DNA of 64,000 bases from Eutreptiella sp. 'Long Island Sound 2002' (GCA_964036045.1 OZ038385.1:40973737-41037736); one strand, 5' to 3'. Shown: positions 8,936 to 20,785, counted from the first letter of the stretch. Translations and numbers: made by a program. The notes: generated by a model not told the origin, from the sequence alone.

Positions 8936-11900
8936 CCTTATTGCCGGCTGTGTAGGGAAGTTTTGGGCCTTGAGAGTGTCTCAAAGAACACACCATGGTA
9001 AAAACAGGAAATCGAAAAACAGCGACCTCTGCTTATCATTTTTTTTACCATACAAAAAGTTTTTTGTCCTACTTGCAATCTAAATTTCTAAATGCGCAGA
9101 TATTTTCGGAAATTATCCATTCATCCAACACACCATTGCTTTACAACTTCGCTAGTGGGGGTACGTCTTGGAAAAAACTAACTTCTGGAATAAAAATTTT
9201 TAACTTTTGGCGTTAAATACCTTTGTTTATCGCCTTGGAAAATCGCACAGAAACTGGAGCGACCCAATTTACGGTGACCCTACGAGCCTCTGTCTGGAGT
9301 AGTTCTGGCGCCCACTCCACATGCAACATTAAAATTTTCAATACAAACTAAAAAGAATATGAGAAGCTCAACATTTGACGTAAAGCATTACCAATTAACA
9401 TCTGCCACCAGCTTGATAGATTTGGTTCACCAGTTGGCTTTTTCACCTTAGCTGAAAAAGTGTCATGCCTGTCTGCAAAAGGTGGAGGGGGCCATCCACT
9501 CAAGAAATACAAACGAAACCAACGTGCCGGAGACAAGGCAGAAAAAAAAAGAAAGCGAAAAACCTAACAGATTAAAAATATCAACAAAATACAAAATGGA
9601 ATAACTCACTGCTTTGCACCCATGAGTTTTCTTTTTGCTTTTTGTGAGTTAGTGGACTTTTTTTTAGGCATGGCGCATTCCCGTCGAAACGTTTTTCATA
9701 AACTGCTCACCGCGCGACATTCATCGAAAGACAACGTCGGTTATGGAATCCATACCACATTTGAGTTGCATAAAAGGTTCACAAAACAGGACAAGTTAGG
9801 AAAACAAAATTTAAGCTAGCAAATACAGGTATACACAAACACACAGCGGCCTGCATACCTTTACTAATTCCTTTGTAAATATTTCTCCGCGGCCATAACG
9901 ACGTTCACCGAACCCTACACTGACCGCCTACAGAGCAGCAGCAGATAGAAAAGGCAAAGCGCCGACGAAAAAATCACAATGGACAAAAAATCATTTGTAA
10001 ATTTTGTGCATGCTCCTAGACTTTACTACCTGGCCATACCTTGCTTGGCTGGGCACGACATGCACACGGCTACAAACTACACACGGCACTTGGGCCTAGG
10101 CCTAACACTACAAAACTACGAAGCATAAGTAAAGCATCCCAATGACAGCAACAAAAATAGCCAACAAACAAACAGACCATGACTTGCGAAGCACTTTAAC
10201 ACTATGTTTGAACCATGCATGCCCAAGCCATAACACCGATGTGTATTGTGCTACTGTGGCTACCTTGTTGCACATGTGCTCGGCCACCCACCACCACCCA
10301 CCCCCCTTAAGGCACCACCAATCTTGGGGCAATTTCAACAGAAGTCCTCACCGGCATGGGCCTGCCGACCAGCGCCCGGCACCCCTAGACACCGCTTGTC
10401 CCACCACCATCATCGACACCCCTTGCAGCTTGCAATACACAACGGGCATGTCGTTCACACCTGCAACAACCCCGACTATACTCTTCATTCAATGATGTTG
10501 TCAATGATTTTATAATTCTCCGAAAGATCAAAAGCTTTGGTTCTTTCAACAAATTTAATGTGCAATGCTCTTGTTACCAAAATTGTTAGTGATCTAGAAC
10601 CGTTTTTCCGCCCGTAATGTTCCAAAATATGCTTCTTGTGCAATTCAAGCGTTCATTGTGTGGCATTACATAGCGGCAAGTGTATATTGAACAAAGTGTT
10701 AAGTTGCACAGTGACCTGCCACTAAAAAGCGTTCCTGGTTTGTAACGAAGAAAACCTTGATTCCTGCTGTCTTACTCATCTTCCTCTACTTTCTTTGCAA
10801 TTTGTCAATTAAACCACTTTTTGCATCCGATTTTGTTTATCTGTGATAGTGTTCAATTACGCCCAACACCCTAGCTGATACAAAAGATTCATATTGCAAA
10901 AAAAATTTCTTTGGTTGTCATATGACTAAATGGCTCGTTGTTGTTGAAGCACTTGAGGGGCCACAATGGGCTTGTTATAGTAGGGCATCATTTGAGGATT
11001 TCTGGGTGTAGGTCTAGGTGCACCGGCTGGGTCTATTTGCCATCCCAGGGTGGCGGGTTGGTGCTACCTGTGGGTGTCTGGTGTCTGCTCGCTTCTCATG
11101 CCGCACACATTCGCGGGTATTGCTGCATGGTCGCCCCACTCAGTCTGTGTTCCCTGCTGGTCGAGTCAAATGGCCCAGCATTGAATGCCCAGCATTCTGG
11201 CGACATCGGCCTCGTTGCTGCATAGATATTTTTAATGCCCAATGCAGCTCAAACAGCCAGAATGCGAAGTATGTTGTGGTGGGGAATTGCCCTTTGAAAA
11301 TAATATTTTTCCGCTCACATACAACTTCAAATTCCCCTTGTCACAGTGCAAAAATTCAAAATACGCTATGGGTTGTATTTAACAGCATAGTAGCAAACTT
11401 TGTATGCCCAACAAGCACAAAAATAAGCTTCAGCACTTGAGCCCTAAGAAATCTAATGGCCAGATTGCCTAATTTCCAGCACAAGCACCTCAAAATCTGC
11501 GATCGCTCACACGTGCACCAGGCCGCCTTGATTTAGCTGAAAGCCACAAACATTGGATTTCAGGCGAGAAATGTAAATGCCTTTTAGAGTTCGCCAACCC
11601 TGTGATTGCGTTTTGCAGCCGTTGTTGTGATTCGGCCAAAGTTTGGTCAGTGCATCCTAGGTTGACCTACCTAGGCGTGTGCCCTTGAAAAAAATTTTAA
11701 CGCAGGTTTGAATGCCCCATCACAAATTATGCTATTGTCACCTTTGACCTATGCATAATCAACACGGCGGGAGCTTTCACGAGGCTAACACCTATAAACC
11801 TATGCCACTCTCACCCGATTTTGAGAGATAAATAGATGCTTTTTGCAGTGCTTTTAGTCTCCTTGCTCACCACAATTTCAGTGCTCTCCTCCCCGACCCC

Positions 11901-12388
11901 CAAGCCTCAGCATTGCAGCTTTTTGAAAAATACCTCACCCACAGCCTCCAAAAACGCCAACCCACTGTCCTTGCCAATATTGAATTTGATAATGTTGCTT
12001 GATAACAGAATCTCATCTAAAAGAGCATGTGAGAGCAATACGCTTGGATACACCAGGGCTGTCAAAGTGCATGTGCAAGTTGACCTGAAATCCAGCTGGG
12101 GTGCATTAGAATAGCCATGCTACAGCGATGCACATTTGCTGAAACACAGTGCCCTTCTCGGAATCAGGATGCAAATATAACTGTCCACCTGGACAACGTG
12201 CCTGCTGAGGCTTCGCATTTGTACGGAAGTGATCTTCATTGATGTGCCACTGAGCTGAGCTGTGCTGCCATGACTTCACCTGGCAGCAAATCAGGTCACA
12301 ACTTCTTAGTGGCGGCATTTGAGTTCCATCCTGTCCTAGGTGTCTGTTGCAAAAAAATGCACCCATGCTTTCCAAAGCAGCACTGACA
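8936..12388. other. long interval without a supported gene
   Basis: About 3.4 kb of mostly AT-rich sequence. Short open frames exist at 9348-9536 (minus), 9622-9819 (plus), 10142-10495 (plus), 11018-11440 (plus) and 11836-12114 (plus). The last begins with a signal-peptide-like hydrophobic run (MLFAVLLVSLLTTISVLSS) but has no other support. None has a recognisable motif or clear splice context. No tRNA or repeat array was seen here. Confidence 0.4.
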
Positions 12389-12389
12389 A

Positions 12390-12537
12390 ATGGTGTGTGG
12401 GTGTGTGTGTGTGTGTGTGTGGGTGGGTGGGTCGGTGGGTGGGTGGGTGGGTGGGTGTGGGTGTGGGTGTGGGTGTGTGGGTGTGGGTGGGTGTAGGTGT
12501 GTGTGGGGGGGGGGGGGGATGCGTGCGTGCGTGCGTG
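12390..12537. repeat. GT / GGGT / GCGT microsatellite with G run
   Basis: (GT)n passes into (GGGT)n and (GGGTGT)n, then a G run of about 14 near 12506-12519, then (GCGT)n. The plus strand contains many closely spaced runs of three or more G and is strongly G-quadruplex-prone. Frames open through it are artefacts of the repeat. Confidence 0.95.
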
Positions 12538-12539
12538 CG

Positions 12540-13380
12540 GAGGCAATCACTTGGGCAGTCTCATGGAAACCTCGACGCTCCCACCGGGCTTGCCATCGCA
12601 AGGATTGATGGACATAGCCCAACAAAGCTCATGCTGATCGTGAGACATCTTTCCGCCCTCACAAATTAATAAAGTAACATCATTATGGTCGCTGAAAAAG
12701 ATGCACGTGGGGTGGGGCAAACATGCCAAAAAAAAAAGAGCAGCGCAAGTGGCGCAAATTCCCACGTTTCGCGATAGGTATCTTGTTATGACCATGAAAC
12801 CAATCTTCAGGTATATGTTTACCAAAGATAGTTTTGACGCCAGCTTGTCTTCAGTCTTGAGCCACGTGAGTTTGGAACGTCGTGAGCCAGAATACCAGAA
12901 AGCTCGGGCAACTAGTGCAGTTTGCAGGGGGGGGGGGGCTTGAAGGTCTGCAACTTAATCTTCCGGGGGTTGTACTGCGACCCCGACAGCGTGTGTTCGA
13001 AGCAGAAGGTTTTAGAAGTTGGGAAATGCATCCTTGATCCCCTTGATTAAGCAAATTCAGGTTGTGGGGTCCGTATGAGGAGAAATCACTTTGGGTGTTG
13101 TAACCAACCCGGAATCGACAGGAGACTGGTGATCGTTTAAAGTGCTGACTCCAAACACAGCTGGTTGAACATGGATTTCTGAGCCTTTTCAAGCACGCTC
13201 ACAAGGGGCAAGCATAACAAAATGGAGCCCAGCCATGGTCAACCAGAACGCATGGTGAGACGGTATTCACACTGAAACCAATGACTGTTCATGTGCATTG
13301 AGTGACATAGGCCAACCACAGCAGGTCTTTGGTGCTGAAGCAATGCATGTACAGAGGCACCAACGAAGGTATGGGCAAAT
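12540..13380. other. no supported gene
   Basis: Unique sequence with an A10 run near 12730 and a G run of about 11 near 12928-12938. Short frames on both strands, none recognisable. Confidence 0.35.
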
Positions 13381-13384
13381 TGCA

Positions 13385-13588
13385 CCCCCCCCCCCCCCTC
13401 GTGTCCAGCGAACAATAAAATCCTCAAAAAATACGGTCCGAACAGGAGTGTTCGTTGGACACGCCGTTCAGTACCCAATTGATTCGGTACCTAAACCCGG
13501 TATCTAATTAATCAGGTCCCAAAAAAATACGGTCCGAACGGAAGTGTTCGTTGGACAAGGCATTCGTTGGACACGGGGGGGGGGGGGG
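13385..13588. mobile_element. 204 bp element with C14/G14 inverted ends (MITE-like)
   Basis: The left end is C14 (13385-13398), then TC, then GTGTCCAGCGAA. The right end is TTCGTTGGACAC followed by G14 (13575-13588). Reverse-complemented, the right end matches the left over 26 positions with one mismatch and a 2-base bulge. Internally the TACGGTCCGAAC-GTGTTCGTTGGACA block is present twice (about 13430-13460 and 13523-13554). There is no coding capacity. The equal run lengths and the inverted ends suggest a small non-autonomous element or a hairpin. I see no convincing target-site duplication, so mobility is an inference. Confidence 0.5.
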
Positions 13589-13610
13589 CTGAAAAAGTAT
13601 CATTGTTTGG

Positions 13611-13770
13611 GCAATCACTGTGGCTTGAAGTTCAATGAACAAACAAAAACGCGTCAGCAAACACTGTAAAGAGAACAGAGGGTTAAGAGCGCAATCACTG
13701 TGGCCTGAAGTTCAATGAACAAACAAAAACGCATCAGCAAACACTGTAAAGAGAACAGAGGGTTAAGAGC
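13611..13770. repeat. 80 bp tandem duplication
   Basis: The segment at 13611-13690 is repeated at 13691-13770 with about two differences. It starts GCAATCACTGTGGC and ends GAGGGTTAAGAGC. The near-identity points to a recent event. Confidence 0.95.
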
Positions 13771-13803
13771 AATTGCGCCCTGCTAAGAAATCCCATTACT
13801 TAC

Positions 13804-14980
13804 ATCTGGTCTCCTTGGTCTCTGGGGCGATCACCAACTCCAGCTTCTGGGCCCTGCAGCATCTGCAGGTTCACCGCTGCAAGCCTCTGCTGCAACTGCA
13901 AGAGCGGCATGGACTGGCGGCCGACACTGCTATCCAGAAAGAAGCACGACAACCGCATCGACCCGCACCGTGTCCTTGGCTCGGATTGGGTTCTGTCCTT
14001 CTTCTCCACGGCCCCTGCCGGCGCGCAGCTGCTCTGCGGACCCTATTGCTGGCACCTCCGGCTTGTCCGCCGATGGTTTGTGACATACGTGTAACCCCAC
14101 GCCAATGGTCCGGTTGAGCTCTGCCAACTCCGGGTCCGCTGCCCCACCCCTTCCCTTGACCGCTGTAACTTCCACGTCTCCGTGCAGAGGCACACGTGGA
14201 GAGGCACACGTGGGGAGGTCTAGCTGGTTCCCTTCATGGACGAACAAACCAGCAGGCATGGGCTGGCACTCTGCACGTGGATTCCGCCAACTATTACACC
14301 CAAGTCTTCCAGCAAGCTGCCGGCAGTGGGGAGTTCTGGTCCTTGATTTTGGGGTGGGTTTTAGGCCTTTTTCTCCACCCCAGACTGGGTCACGCGCCAT
14401 CTCTGGGCCTTGCTCCCGGGGCGGCAAGGAGTAGGGAGGATGGATGTGGGACCCGAAAAAGCTGGAAATGGTTCGTTGTGGAGCCAAGGTAGTCAAAAAC
14501 GCCCCAAACTGGCCCAACAATGGCTCAAAGCTGTAGATGAATCTCAGACCCCTTGTCATCAATGACTCATTCAGACCCACCCCATTTTCATCACTATCTC
14601 ATGCTAAATTCCTCAGTGTTTCCCTCACTCGAATCTGCTGCTAGTTTCACCACACCTGGAAAGCATCTTCAAGCGGCATTGGATTCTCCGCCCTCTTTGG
14701 CCCCATCTGCAACGCTGTGAGGCGGTTCTCCAATTGTCCCACGTCCAACCCATCCAGTGGTATCTGCAAGTCACAGAACGGTCGGGTGCAACCTGAACTT
14801 CGCACTCAAGGGACTGCACTATCAGGAGCCTCTCAGCCAATCACCCTGCACAGAAGCACTTAAACTCCTCCTCTCTAATGAATGCACTCGAAGATACCCC
14901 CCCAAAAAAAGATGGGCACTGCAGAATCTCGTCAATTGTCACGAAATTCCGTAGGCGCCTCCTGGGAAAGCTGTTGGACA
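13804..14980 (-). CDS. unidentified spliced gene, partial model
   Basis: Three exon-like segments lie on the minus strand. 14763-14656 is 108 nt, phase 0 at both ends, preceded by TTGCAG and followed by GTGTGG. It reads IPLDGLDVGQLENRLTALQ and onwards, with heptad-like leucines. 13913-13804 is 110 nt, preceded by GCCAG and followed by a good GTAAGT donor, and reads SMPLLQLQQRLAAVNLQMLQ, again coiled-coil-like. Upstream, about 14955-14840 contains RNFVTIDEILQCPSFFGG after a CCCAG acceptor. Between 14580 and 13930 another minus frame is open for 216 codons; its coding status is unclear. I do not recognise the protein and cannot join all segments with certainty. The coiled-coil character of two separate exons and their canonical borders are the support. 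Confidence 0.4.
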
Positions 14981-15395
14981 GGTGTGAGGGACACAAAACT
15001 CTGACACAGCGACTTCCGAAGTGGACCCATAAAGCGCTGCCATCATGCAACAGCAACAGCGAAAGAGAAGGTCGGCTGCGCGCCCATTGCAGTATCTGAC
15101 CAGGCATCGGAACCCATTACCGAGAGCACCTTGCAGCTCATATTGGCAAACAACAGTGCGTGGAGCTGCCGCCCACAAGGCATGTGGGTGGCTTTGCTTT
15201 TTTGTGTTTTGAACCAGGCATCATCTGTAGGCCACACTTCGTTTCAGATAATGCATTTGTTGTGTCTTTGTTCCACCTCTGCACAGCCCTCTGCTTTGGC
15301 AACAAGATGCCCAGCAGTTGCGTCGTAGATAACCATTCATGGCCAATACAACCCCTTTGTAACCGTAGTCGCATAGGCCTCTGTGACTCGCTTGA

Positions 15396-15652
15396 TTGTG
15401 TGTTCTGTTTTGGGATTTTTTTGGAATTCTTGGAATTTTTTGGAATTTTTTGGTGTGAGCTTTGAGCTTGTCCTCGTCCTAAAATTCTGAGAAGGCGTCC
15501 TCAATCAGAAAATTGGCGGTGTTGTTGTTCACAAAGGGCACAACTCACGTGCAAGCGTCTACAACGTCTTTGGAATTTCCAAAAAAAACCGAAAAAAATC
15601 AAAAAAATTGCAAAAAAAATCCCAAAAAATTCCAAAACAGAACACACTGTAA
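15396..15652. repeat. inverted repeat, T-rich and A-rich arms
   Basis: The left arm (15396-15460) reads GTGTGTTCTGTTTTGGGATTT and continues with TTTGGAATT units. The right arm (15573-15650) is its reverse complement in outline, ending CCAAAACAGAACACAC. The arms are separated by about 115 bp and would fold into a long imperfect hairpin. No gene is involved. Confidence 0.75.
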
Positions 15653-15775
15653 CACAAACACATGTTTGTATCGGCTAAACTTTAGTTTGTGTTTAAAGCT
15701 CAGTTCAAATGAGCAGAAGATGGGGCAGGCGCAGCGGCAGGGGAACAGCCAAAGATACTCAGGTCAGGGTGTCAA

Positions 15776-15803
15776 CACAAACACACACACACACACACAC
15801 ACA
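15776..15803. repeat. (CA)n microsatellite
   Basis: About 13 CA units. Confidence 0.9.
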
Positions 15804-17240
15804 TGGTTAGATGGGCGCACATAAAGACACATAGAAATCGCAGAAGCGGCCTGCATTCCTTTTGAACTCATCTTCGTGCTGCGGTGGAAAGCAGGCCAGC
15901 GCTAAGGCTGAGGGGAAGGAATACCTCTTGGGGCCCTTCCATTTGCATATCGCCGTGCAGCACTGCCTTCTGAGCAGCCTGGGTATGCAAGGTAAGAGCA
16001 ATTGGCAATCGGTAGAAAAGCCATAACATGTGGCCCTGCACAGAGGGCTCTTACGCGCACCACGGGCTTCTGGAAGCATGCATGGTAAAGCACTAGTAAC
16101 AGCTATACAGTATGTACAGAATAGCAGGAACGAGGTGGCTCACATGCAAAAACGGTCCAACACCACTGGACCTCACCAACTGGTTGCAGCTGCCCACACC
16201 CTACCAGGGGGGCCTTTGTATGTACAGAACCAGCTTGAATATCAAATAATTGATGGTCCACGGCACTCACAGACCACCAGCATGAGGAGCCAAGTGTGCA
16301 GATCAAAGTGTGGCCTTACGAAGAACCAACCAAACTGTGATCCGCACAAGCATGCAAGAGGCTTGCCCGCCGATTTCCCAGTGCTGCATGGGCTCCACCA
16401 AAAAATGGTGGCGGGTCAATTGTTTCACCACCACGGCAAATCCAGGGGGCCACATAGCACTCTTATGTCCCTCACACTGCAAATATCCTATTTCCTACTC
16501 AAGACTCTCATGCACACCGTGCACGCACCGCGCACGCTGCACGTGGTGCATTATGCTCCCTCACATGCTGCTGTAGGCCTACTTTTTTATTTTTTGGGTC
16601 AAGCCATGATAAGCTGCCGGAGCTTGCTCATCAGAAGGCACTCGAGAAATCTCTCGGAATCAAGGATCAGAGCTGTCCGGTGCTACGACTGTCCCACAAG
16701 ACGGTGTGGTAGCGGACATCACACGTAGTGAGGATAAGCTGTATCTGATACCACGAAATGCAGCGGGAACTGCCACGCCCGAAGGCATCCCAGTGTACTA
16801 CCGGAGCACAAGACAAACTGGAGGGCTGAGTAAATAACAGCGGTGTGCTATCCCTCACATGCTACTGTAGGCCTACTGGCGCAATGTCACCAACACGCTC
16901 CATCCCGAGGGGCACAACCAAGTGCCCAAGACAACCAAAATGGTACAAACAGCGATTTCGGGCTTTTGACCGGCCCACCACTGGCCCAACACAGCGCCGC
17001 GGGCCACAAAGTGGGGGCCCACGCATGCTGTTGTAGCTTCAGCGTCACAATATCACCAAACTATTCCTTCTCAGGGCACCGCTATCGGCCTGAGCCGCCC
17101 CCAAAAACCCATGTACCATTATTTGGCAGCCGTAGACCCCCAATGGCTACAGAACACACAAGTGCCCACCCGGTCAATCCGCGGGGAAGCCAAACAGAGT
17201 TAAATTGAATGACGAAGCGGGATTCCTGATCAATTAGGGG
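15804..17240. other. no supported gene
   Basis: A 232-codon plus-strand frame (16030-16728) is open but low in protein-like character and not supported by motifs. A short word around CTCACATGCTGCTGTAGGCCTACT occurs at 16560-16582 and 16854-16878, with a weaker form near 17020, so a small dispersed repeat is present. Confidence 0.35.
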
Positions 17241-17916
17241 TCAGGTATGGATTACTGCCCAAAAAGTCTCGCCCCCTGCCACTTTTGGGCAGCAGCACAA
17301 TTCTGGTGGGTTGGATCCCAACTGGGCATAACGGGGGATTTCGCTGAAAACATGGCAACCCTCGACAATGTGGGCACCGAATCCAATGGAAATGGTCCCG
17401 AAGCCAGGCAAAGTCCGCAACGAAATCGACGAAAACCGTCCTACACTTGGCTCCATAGACTGATTGATCTGCCAATATCTGCAATGTCATTACAAAAGCT
17501 GCACCTTGGACTGCTCTGAACGACCAATGTATGTATGCGGCAGGGGTGGATGAACATACCATCTGATCTTGACGGCGCAAGAGGTCCTCAGCGGTGAAAG
17601 TGGGTGCTTCGTGGCCCAAATGGCTAAGATATCCCAAGTCTTGGTTTGGCTGTTGTTGCATCTTCATCATATCTTGCCAAAAGCCGGGTCCAGACTCGCG
17701 AAGTTTCTTCACATTTTTCGCAAACTCACACGAATCATCATACACAGGCGGCGGCAGGCCTGGGAGTTCCTTCTCCAGCCTCTGTAGAGAAGAGGCTTGG
17801 AATGTCACCCAGTAGTGAGTGGCTGACGCCATGCTCAACATGCCTCCTTGCAGGAAAATTGATGCCATGCCTTTTCGCAAAGGGTCATGTTGCTGTATGT
17901 CTTGTTGCTTCACCAT
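17241..17916 (-). CDS. unidentified two-exon gene, 194 residues
   Basis: Exon 1 is 17916-17560 (357 nt, Met start) and ends CAGATG before a GTATGT donor. Exon 2 is 17468-17241, after a GATATTGGCAG acceptor, and ends in TGA. The joint is phase 0 and the spliced frame is open for 194 codons. Exon 1 has a hydrophobic stretch (GMASIFLQGGMLSMASATHY, about residues 16-35), a Pro-containing segment ELPGLPPPVYDD, and a charged region with KNVKKLRE and QDMMKMQQQ. Exon 2 reads SISLRTLPGFGTISIGFGAH, Gly-rich and hydrophobic, then a Cys-rich end. Two hydrophobic segments suggest a membrane-associated protein. I do not recognise the family. An upstream GTAAGT near 17930 means further 5' exons could exist, in which case the Met used here is internal. 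Confidence 0.6.
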
Positions 17917-19012
17917 CCTCCTCCTCCTCCACTTACATCCTCCTCCACCACTTTGGCATCTCAGTCCTCCAGTTTCCAACAAAATGGGAACAAAATCCAT
18001 CCCCGTTGTGCTACAGTATCCCAAGATTTGGCAGCCAAAGGGATCTCGGATCGGCACTGCACGTGCACACGTTTGGGAACATGCGTCCTTATTCATACTT
18101 TGTATACACAATGTGTCACCTGAAAATGGGGCCCCTAGGCCATTTGTCCACACTCGTGACAGCCATCGCAGAAGCCTTGGCGCCCGATTCCCTGGGTATA
18201 GCAAGGGCTCCACCCCAAAAACGTGGCGTGTGTGATATTTCAGGCCAACAGTGGCCAAACGGCTCTCTTCGTCACTCACATCAGATATGCGATAATTCTT
18301 GCATCGTTCTCGAACGCGCACCGCACAGGTGCACCGTGCGCACTGTGTGCAACGCGCAGCATGAGTCCCCATAGGGTACACACGCATCTGCCCAAATGGT
18401 CTCACTGGTCTCATAGGGTGTAGGGTAGGCTGGACATACACAACCCATGGCTGGCCACTTCTAGCTGAAGTGAGGGTTAATCCCCTCCATTTACCCCTGG
18501 CTTCTCAATACCAAAACTCTGGCTTCTCAATCCCGTTGGGGTGCAGCTGTGCACCAAACCAGTTGACACATGTGCAATCAATCCAAATTAGAGTCCCGGC
18601 CAGTGCTCTGAATCAATGTTTTTAAGGGGACCAAAATTTTGCTTTTTTCCGGCTTGGCAGCAAAGCAATGGCAGCAAAAAGGACAAGAAACAAGACAAAG
18701 CAGCATGAAAGCACAACAGTAAGAAAACAGGTACATTTTTTTGTGTACATCCATAGTTGAAAATTCAACCATGGGATCAGTGTCAATGCATTCTGCAGGT
18801 AACCTTGTAATATTGCAAGAAAAGCCACACTTGTCAGTTGCAAAGCAAAGGTGTGACAAAGCGATGCACCCCTACCCTACACCTTTTGTCAAAGCTTTGC
18901 TGACAATGGTGCAGCAAGAGTTTTTGTGCGGCAAGGCTCTTGACCGGTGGGGCTCTGATTGCATTCCATCCACTTTATTTGGCCTGCAGGATTTTTGGAA
19001 GAAGTATCTTAC

Positions 19013-19213
19013 CCCAGGAATCCTGTTAAAACTTATCATGGACACATCCATGGAGGACTTTGGGAGAGATTTGGGGGCACATACCAATTTGTTCCGCTCA
19101 ATCTGAATGAACTGCAGCGCTTTCTCTGCAGTTTTGCCGTAGATGCGGAGCCGCTCACCGGGGCCAATAAACAACCAACAATTGGTAGCCCCGGAGAACT
19201 GCCGCTTCCGCTG
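19013..19213 (-). CDS. unidentified exon, 67 codons
   Basis: A minus-strand segment of exactly 67 codons is bounded by a CCTTTCGCAG acceptor and a GTAAGA donor, phase 0 at both ends. It reads NCWLFIGPGERLRIYGKTAE then KALQFIQIERNKLVCAPKSL and ends FNRIPG. The composition is protein-like. Plus-strand frames over the same DNA (18741-19106, 18959-19420) are also open, so the strand is not fully settled; the clean borders favour the minus strand. It could be part of a longer gene with the minus-strand exons on either side. A minus frame at 18859-18578 with a hydrophobic, Cys-rich stretch may be a later exon. Confidence 0.4.
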
Positions 19214-19419
19214 CTGCGAAAGGTGAGGGATAGGTACAAGAAATCCAAGCTGAGACACCAAAACCCAGCCTCAAACAAATCCCCTATTGTCGACCGGATG
19301 GCACCAAAAAAAGGTGACCAGGTCATCTCAGCCGCCAAATCACATTCTGGAAGCCCCATCCTGGTAACACCCTGCCTTTACCCATACCCCCTGCAAAGCA
19401 ACAAAGCAACATTGCAGTG

Positions 19420-20035
19420 AACACTCTTGATCCCAATGTCGAGCGCATGTCCAAAGGGCCGACTTCAAACGTTCCATTGCAAAAGGGAACAGCATGAGAG
19501 AAGCAAAAAAGACATTTGGGGCATTCCTGAAATGCTCCATAGAAAATAACAGAGAGCTCCAAGGGCCTGTGGAATGTGCAGAATGGACACTGTGGTGTGT
19601 GAGGGGCATTTTCAGGGGGGATGGGGGGTAATCCACAAGAGCAAAAGGGAAACTTGGGATGTACTCCTGCAACAAATGCACTTTTCATGCCGCGTTACAT
19701 GTACAGAGGCAGAGGGGCAGCATATTAAAGAGGGTAGTCAGTATGGGTCAGCGGATCGGGCCTTTTACCGTGGGGCAGTGTGGGGGGCAGAGTTGTTGGA
19801 GGCCAGTCAGTTGAGTCCAGAAAGGTACTACTGGGTCCCTGCTTACCTTCCCCCACCTTGATAAGTACATCAATTCGCATTCATGGGGGGAAGGGACCCC
19901 CATCCCATGGCACCCCCAAGGCCCTTGAAAAGTGCCAGACATGAAAAACGCTGTATAACAGCCATGCCCCTCCAAGTGAACCGGCTTCAGAAGCTCTGGG
20001 TGGATGGCTTTGTTAAACAAGGTCAGTCTTCCGGA
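19420..20035. other. no supported gene
   Basis: No recognisable motif. Overlapping minus frames at 19323-19688 and a plus frame at 19574-19861 are open without features. Confidence 0.3.
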
Positions 20036-20039
20036 GGTT

Positions 20040-20250
20040 CCATCCGCACTGTGCCAGGTGCTATACAGCCCGGCTGGGTGCCGTTCAGCGCGGTCAGGTC
20101 CGGCACAGCACGCCCAGGTGCCGCACAGCCCAGCCAGGTACATTACAGCCTAGCCAACTACGGTATAGCCCAGCCAATACATCACAGCCGCGCCAGGTAC
20201 AACCCAGCCAAATACATCACAGCTGGGCCAGGTCCCCTAGCAAAAAAAAA
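20040..20250. repeat. degenerate ~20-22 bp minisatellite, part 1
   Basis: Irregular units of the form CAGGTNCNNTACAGCCCAGC follow each other. The same family continues at 20519-20785, so the array is interrupted by the 20 bp array described next. Confidence 0.7.
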
Positions 20251-20312
20251 ACAAAACTGTGAGCGTCCGATATGGCCTACCTCGCCAAGCCTATCGTGCC
20301 CTGCCCTATGCG

Positions 20313-20450
20313 CCGGCGGTTGGAGGGTGACCGACGGCGGTTGGAGGGTAACTGACGGCGGTTGGAGGGTATCCAACGACGGTTGGAGGGTAAGCGACGG
20401 CGGTTGGAGGGCAAGCGACGGCGGTTGGAGGGTATCCGACGGCGGTTGGA
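20313..20450. repeat. 20 bp minisatellite, 7 copies
   Basis: The unit is CGACGGCGGTTGGAGGGTAA with one to four differences per copy. It lies between two copies of a ~35 bp direct repeat (20231-20266 and 20469-20503) that contains an A run followed by CTGTGA(G/C)CGTCC. Confidence 0.9.
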
Positions 20451-20518
20451 CCAAAGAAGAAAGTGGCTCCCTTAATAGAAAAAAAAAAAACTGTGACCGT
20501 CCTTATGGGACCCCCTGG

Positions 20519-20785
20519 TGCAGTACGGCACGGCCAGGTGCAGTATAGCTCAGCCCGTCTGTGTGCATTACAACCCGTCCGGGCGCAATACAGCCTGGGG
20601 CAGTATAGCCCGGCCAGATGCAGTACAGCCCAGCCGGGTGTGCAGCCTGGCCGGGTGAAGTATAGCCCAGCCAAATGCAGTACAGCCCGGTGAGGTGCAG
20701 TGCAGCTGGGTCAGGCACAGTATACAACAGCCAGGTGCAGTACAGCCTGGCCGGGCGCAGTACAGCCCGGCCGGGGGGGTGCCAA
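20519..20785. repeat. degenerate ~20-22 bp minisatellite, part 2
   Basis: Units resemble GTGCAGTACAGCCCGGCCGG and vary between 17 and 24 bp. They match the family at 20040-20250. Long open frames on both strands here (for example 20503-20964, minus) come from the repeat. Confidence 0.75.

Noticed and set aside
11836-12114. Secreted protein with signal peptide
   Set aside because: The N-terminus is signal-like but the remainder is low in protein character and the flanks show no gene context.
13930-14580. PTEN-C2-like domain suggested by VPLHGDVEV in a minus-strand frame
   Set aside because: Only a few residues resemble it; the rest of the frame has no domain features and crosses possible splice sites.
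16030-16728. 232-codon plus-strand open frame
   Set aside because: No motif, no splice context, composition not protein-like, and all good exons nearby are on the other strand.
17230-18441. 403-codon unspliced minus-strand frame
   Set aside because: It contains exon 1 of the two-exon gene but reads through a good GTATGT donor. The part upstream of 17916 and the part downstream of the donor look random; the spliced model is better.
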